Assembly (NCBI GenBank): GCA_015233725.1
Contig: JADFXD010000004.1
Span: forward strand, 1 to 48,642
Direction: 5' to 3'
Origin: Nitrospirota bacterium
Lineage (GTDB): Bacteria > Nitrospirota > Thermodesulfovibrionia > Thermodesulfovibrionales > Magnetobacteriaceae
Length of the DNA stretch: 48,642 nucleotides
A program made the position numbers and the translations under genes. Shown here piece after piece: positions 45,590 to 48,642 of the stretch (its first letter is position 1; each line of letters starts with the position of its first letter). Under the pieces are notes generated by a model. The model saw only the letters and a list, made by a program, of their open reading frames with translations. It did not search any database and was not told the origin of the DNA.

Positions 45590-48070
45590 ATGCTTGGTGT
45601 AAGTAGTAGATCAAGAAAAGTGTTGGCTATGTTTTTGGTTGTCAATATGCTGCTTTTATCGGTAGGCAATGGATATTGTGTAGGAGAAATTGGATCTAAA
45701 GTAGCGCATGCAAACCAGTATTTCTTTAAAGATGCACAGCATGTAGTTCCACATATGAGCGCACATGAGAATCAAAACGCTGTGGGTGTCAATAGCACTG
45801 GAGACAGCACTGGAGACAGCACTGGAGAGGTACATTTTAACGTTTTTAATAATTTAGCATGTCAAAACACACTTAGTCCATCATCAGTGCTATGGGGTGC
45901 TGACGCGGTATATTACAGTATTGCTGCTTCTGTTGGTGATTCTAATACACATAAGTCATTTGCTTATAACACTGGAAATTGTAGTAATTTGTATAACGGA
46001 GTAAGCTGTAATGGCGTTGAGTTGGCGGATGCAACCTTGTATAAAAACCAATATATAACCATGATGGTTAAGGTGATGAACCAACCGACTTGGCTTACGA
46101 GTTTTATTGAGTCTTTTACTTCATGGATAAATGCGAATCTTGTACAATTAATAAAGGGTTTAGTAGAAGCTTTAGTCGCTGCTGCAGCTGTTTATGTAAG
46201 TGGTGGCACAGCTGCTTTAGTGTTGGCGCCATTAGAAGAACAAATAGTGGAAGATTTAAAGTCAGCTGGTGAATATCTGGCAGCAAATACCAATAATAGT
46301 AACCAAGTAATAGGTACATTTCAGGTTGCAGCATTTTATGACGGTGCTAATTTAACTGTAGTTTCGGTTCCTGTAGTCGACAACTCTGTCTATTCTACAC
46401 AAGATGTAGGAGTTGATGGTACTATTGGTCATATGGATCAAATGTGGTTTAGAAATAGTTCTGGTTCAACAACTTCACAATACTTTATGTGGAGTTACTA
46501 CACTGTTGTGAGCCAGGAAGTTGATTGGGTGACAAATCCATCAAATAACCATCAGTACAAGATGATAGCATGTAGTACATGGGGCGGTTGTGAGGCAGCG
46601 GCAGCTACTCAAGGGGCTAATCTGGCAACAGTAAGGAGTAAAGCCGAGAATGACTGGATTGTAAAAACATTCGGGCTTGTTAATATGTGGATTGGCTTAA
46701 ATAGTCAAGCTACACAGGACAAATGGGTATGGGTAAGTGGTGAGACGTCAAGTTATACTGATTGGGGAAGTGGTGAACCAAATTATACTTCTACTGACAG
46801 ATGTGCCAACATTGACGTTAGTTATGATGGTACTGGACAGTGGGATAACACTGCATGCAATAATACTCAGGTAACTGAAGCTGTTATTGAATCAATATCT
46901 AAGCCCCAAATAAGCATAACCGCCCCTAAGGATAGTGAGGTTTTGACAGGCGGGTCTACTTACACCATCAAGTGGACAGAATCTAACTTGACAGCGGGTA
47001 ATAATTTAACTGTTTTGTTTAATCCAGGGACAACAGGTTCAGTCTGGGGTTATGTGAAACAGAACTTGCCTGTTACCACACAATCATACGATTGGGCTGT
47101 TCCAAATGACGCCGATTTACCCAATGCGCAGGTATACGTCTGTAGTGGTAACTATCCTTTTGAAACATGTGACTCGAAAACAATCAGTATAAAGAAATCC
47201 ACAAACACCTCTTCTTCATTCTGGACAGGGAACGGTTCGCTTATAAGCTATCACGGTCGCTTGTTGTCATTAGGGGCTGGAGTAGATTATCCTTATGCAA
47301 TTACACAGGATGTCACTATGGCACAATCGTCAACAGGTCTGCCGATAGGCTTCTTCCAGTGGCAAGTCAACACAAATGGGTGTAGCAGTCTAAAGATTGA
47401 TACATCAACCAGTGAAAAAAATGTTGACATTACATTAGGAACATGGAGCACGAGAGATACAGATATAACCTTCTCAAATGTTACGTTACCGGCTGTTATT
47501 AGTAATCCTAGTGGAGTAAAAGATGGAGATTGGTATGTTGTAATGGTTGCATTTAAGAACAAGGTTAGTTCCTCTGGCAGAGTAGATGTAAAATGCACAA
47601 CTGAAGCAATAACATCTTCTTCCCCCACAGCCGCCTCATCTAATGCAGGTGCGCTGTATGATGGCAGTTATAAGTGGAATGGAAACGCCTCGGTTATTAG
47701 CCATATGTACAGAGGTCTTACCGGTAAAAGTGTTACAAGTATAGATTGGCCATTTGGCGTTTTTAAAGATATCACAAAGGTCAGCCCATCATCCTACAAA
47801 CCGGTAGTGTTTTTCCAATGGCAGGTGTGGAATAGTGGATGCAACAAACTTACATTAGATGCACCAAGTTTAAGTAGTAGTGAGAAAAACGCCACTATCA
47901 CAGTGAAGAATTGGGATTCAACTGGCTCTGTTGAATATGCTAGCAAGCAACTACCTTTTACCATTGATGCTTCAAGTGAAAGTGATGGAACATGGAAGAT
48001 CATAGAGGTTAAGTTTTTAAATCCTGTGAGCACGGCCTCAGAGGTAAGGGCAAACTGCCCTGGATATTAG
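45590..48070 (+). CDS. Large secreted protein with C-type lectin domain, Kre9/KNH-like Ig domain and a duplicated C-terminal module
   Basis: 826 aa from the ATG with GGAGGA upstream; ATG 45563 is the longer alternative. Signal peptide (about 1-32). A repeat STGDSTGDSTGE (12-base unit three times) is near residue 71. A long N-terminal region has a hydrophobic stretch at about 170-210. A classical C-type lectin domain spans about 310-435 (WIGLNSQATQ, WGSGEPN, CANID, WDNTAC). A Ser-Thr-rich Kre9-type domain follows (TGGSTYTIKWTESNL, about 450-530). Two copies of a module with WNGNASVIS / FFQWQV / SSEKN (about 545-680 and 690-826) end the protein. Probably cell-surface adhesion or recognition (inference). 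Confidence 0.78.
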   Translation: MLGVSSRSRKVLAMFLVVNMLLLSVGNGYCVGEIGSKVAHANQYFFKDAQHVVPHMSAHENQNAVGVNSTGDSTGDSTGEVHFNVFNNLACQNTLSPSSVLWGADAVYYSIAASVGDSNTHKSFAYNTGNCSNLYNGVSCNGVELADATLYKNQYITMMVKVMNQPTWLTSFIESFTSWINANLVQLIKGLVEALVAAAAVYVSGGTAALVLAPLEEQIVEDLKSAGEYLAANTNNSNQVIGTFQVAAFYDGANLTVVSVPVVDNSVYSTQDVGVDGTIGHMDQMWFRNSSGSTTSQYFMWSYYTVVSQEVDWVTNPSNNHQYKMIACSTWGGCEAAAATQGANLATVRSKAENDWIVKTFGLVNMWIGLNSQATQDKWVWVSGETSSYTDWGSGEPNYTSTDRCANIDVSYDGTGQWDNTACNNTQVTEAVIESISKPQISITAPKDSEVLTGGSTYTIKWTESNLTAGNNLTVLFNPGTTGSVWGYVKQNLPVTTQSYDWAVPNDADLPNAQVYVCSGNYPFETCDSKTISIKKSTNTSSSFWTGNGSLISYHGRLLSLGAGVDYPYAITQDVTMAQSSTGLPIGFFQWQVNTNGCSSLKIDTSTSEKNVDITLGTWSTRDTDITFSNVTLPAVISNPSGVKDGDWYVVMVAFKNKVSSSGRVDVKCTTEAITSSSPTAASSNAGALYDGSYKWNGNASVISHMYRGLTGKSVTSIDWPFGVFKDITKVSPSSYKPVVFFQWQVWNSGCNKLTLDAPSLSSSEKNATITVKNWDSTGSVEYASKQLPFTIDASSESDGTWKIIEVKFLNPVSTASEVRANCPGY

Positions 48071-48091
48071 CCGACGATATCAAATGAATAC

Positions 48092-48113
48092 ACCCCGCCG
48101 CAAGCGGCGGGGT
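48092..48113. terminator. Strong GC hairpin between two secreted-protein genes
   Basis: CCCCGCCG-CAAG-CGGCGGGG, then TATTAAAC. A perfect 8-bp stem (9 with the flanking A-T). It has no long T run, so it may be a REP/IS605-linked palindrome rather than a true terminator. Confidence 0.5.
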
Positions 48114-48149
48114 ATTAAACCCAAAGAGATTAAAGGAGTATTAGTTAGA

Positions 48150-48642
48150 ATGAGATTAAGAAGAGGACTTACGAGTAGTTACATAGTGTACATGTTTCAG
48201 GTGGTTGTGGCGTTTCTGTCAGTGTTGTGTATGTCAGCACAGTCAGCAAACGCAGCGTGTAGTGGAAAATCATGCTCTACGCTAACCGTGACTGTATCAG
48301 GAAGTGGTAAAGGCACGGTAACAAGCGCAGATAATGTGATAAATTGCTCAGGCAGCGGAGGTACTTGTTCTACCACCTACAACACCAGTACATCTGTTAC
48401 TCTAACTGCGACAGCAGATACCGCTTCAAATTCAAAGTTTGGAAGTTGGAGCGGGGGTGGTTGCACAGGGACGACTTCAACCTGTACGGTCACGATGTCG
48501 GCAGATACGACTGTGACCGCCACGTTTAACGCAAGTGGGCCAACCCCAACACCTACGGTGACCCCAACCCCAACACCTACGGTAACACCAACCCCAACAC
48601 CTACGGTGACCCCAACCCCAACACCTACGGTGACCCCAACCC
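48150..48642 (+). CDS. Secreted protein with bacterial InlB-like repeat and Pro-Thr repeat linker, 3' end outside window
   Basis: 164 codons up to the window edge. AAGGAG ribosome site upstream. Signal peptide (residues 1-36, ending SANA-A). Then a divergent InlB B-repeat-like domain (LTVTVSGSGKGTVTS ... FGSWSGGGCTG ... MSADTTVTATF, about 43-126), followed by a PTPTPTVT repeat array that runs off the window. This layout is common in surface proteins where the linker spans the envelope. Function unknown. Confidence 0.8.
   Translation, partial: MRLRRGLTSSYIVYMFQVVVAFLSVLCMSAQSANAACSGKSCSTLTVTVSGSGKGTVTSADNVINCSGSGGTCSTTYNTSTSVTLTATADTASNSKFGSWSGGGCTGTTSTCTVTMSADTTVTATFNASGPTPTPTVTPTPTPTVTPTPTPTVTPTPTPTVTPT
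48540..48642 (+). repeat. 24-base tandem repeats coding PTPTPTVT
   Basis: Four full units of CCAACCCCAACACCTACGGT plus GACC (or AACA), and the start of a fifth at the window end. Near-identical units suggest a slippage-prone linker. Confidence 0.92.

Noticed and set aside
46140-46270. Hydrophobic stretch in the lectin protein as a pore-forming or toxin segment
   Set aside because: It is Ala/Val-rich but has no known toxin motif; a membrane-associated helix is equally likely.
48540-48642. Tandem repeats considered as CRISPR
   Set aside because: Units are directly adjacent without spacers and code for PTPTPTVT in frame. The 21-base array at 18495-18641 is likewise coding.

Overview
The window is a bacterial chromosome segment of about 48.6 kb that contains the replication-initiation neighbourhood (dnaA, dnaN, a kinase-like gene, cheD, gyrB). 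The organism is Gram-negative: Lnt, a Tat-exported oxidoreductase and Sec signal peptides are present. It invests heavily in sensing and c-di-GMP signalling (multi-PAS kinases, a GGDEF cyclase, an HD-GYP phosphodiesterase). Gene content, mixed GC and dense GC-rich dispersed repeats suggest a deep-branching lineage such as Nitrospirota (Magnetobacterium-like). That placement is an inference without database support, and no magnetosome gene is seen.

Layout. 1-9.5 kb: 3' part of a hybrid histidine kinase, a membrane patatin-like lipase, a BatD-like/VWA pair, speD and a lone HicB-like gene. 9.5-15.2 kb: c-di-GMP and two-component genes. 15.2-18.2 kb: a CPBP protease, a Tat aldo/keto reductase with a ferredoxin-like tail and a DUF6599-like protein. 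18.2-21.3 kb, minus strand: a heptad-repeat membrane protein, glf, pyrF and a DprA-like protein. 21.4-25.7 kb: a methyltransferase, a toxin-antitoxin pair and a three-gene fatty-acid cluster (FabL-like reductase, carrier protein with Cys-rich tail, ketosynthase). 25.8-31.1 kb: an accessory, partly AT-rich zone with a frameshifted gene, a small membrane ORF, a CHAT-ATPase-TPR protein and a PIN-domain pair. 31.1-40.7 kb: lnt, prfB (programmed frameshift), dnaA, dnaN, a kinase-like protein lacking the phospho-acceptor His, cheD, gyrB. 40.8-48.6 kb: a TIR-DUF1566 protein with a diversity-generating-retroelement-like 3' end, a frameshifted PD-(D/E)XK gene, an HD-GYP protein, a second methyltransferase and two large secreted proteins.

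Two signals stand out. First, one family of GC-rich, inverted-repeat elements of about 70-110 bp occurs about 15 times (plus fragments). In three genes (the BatD-like gene, the FabL-like gene and lnt) it forms the translated N-terminus, and twice its pyrimidine tail supplies hydrophobic residues of a signal peptide or first membrane helix. Second, the TIR-DUF1566 gene ends in about 20 mostly NNC codons, a constant 3' block and a small hairpin. That is the layout of a variable region of a diversity-generating retroelement whose reverse transcriptase would lie elsewhere. Together with the CHAT-ATPase-TPR and PIN genes, it suggests an immune or conflict gene set dispersed around housekeeping genes.
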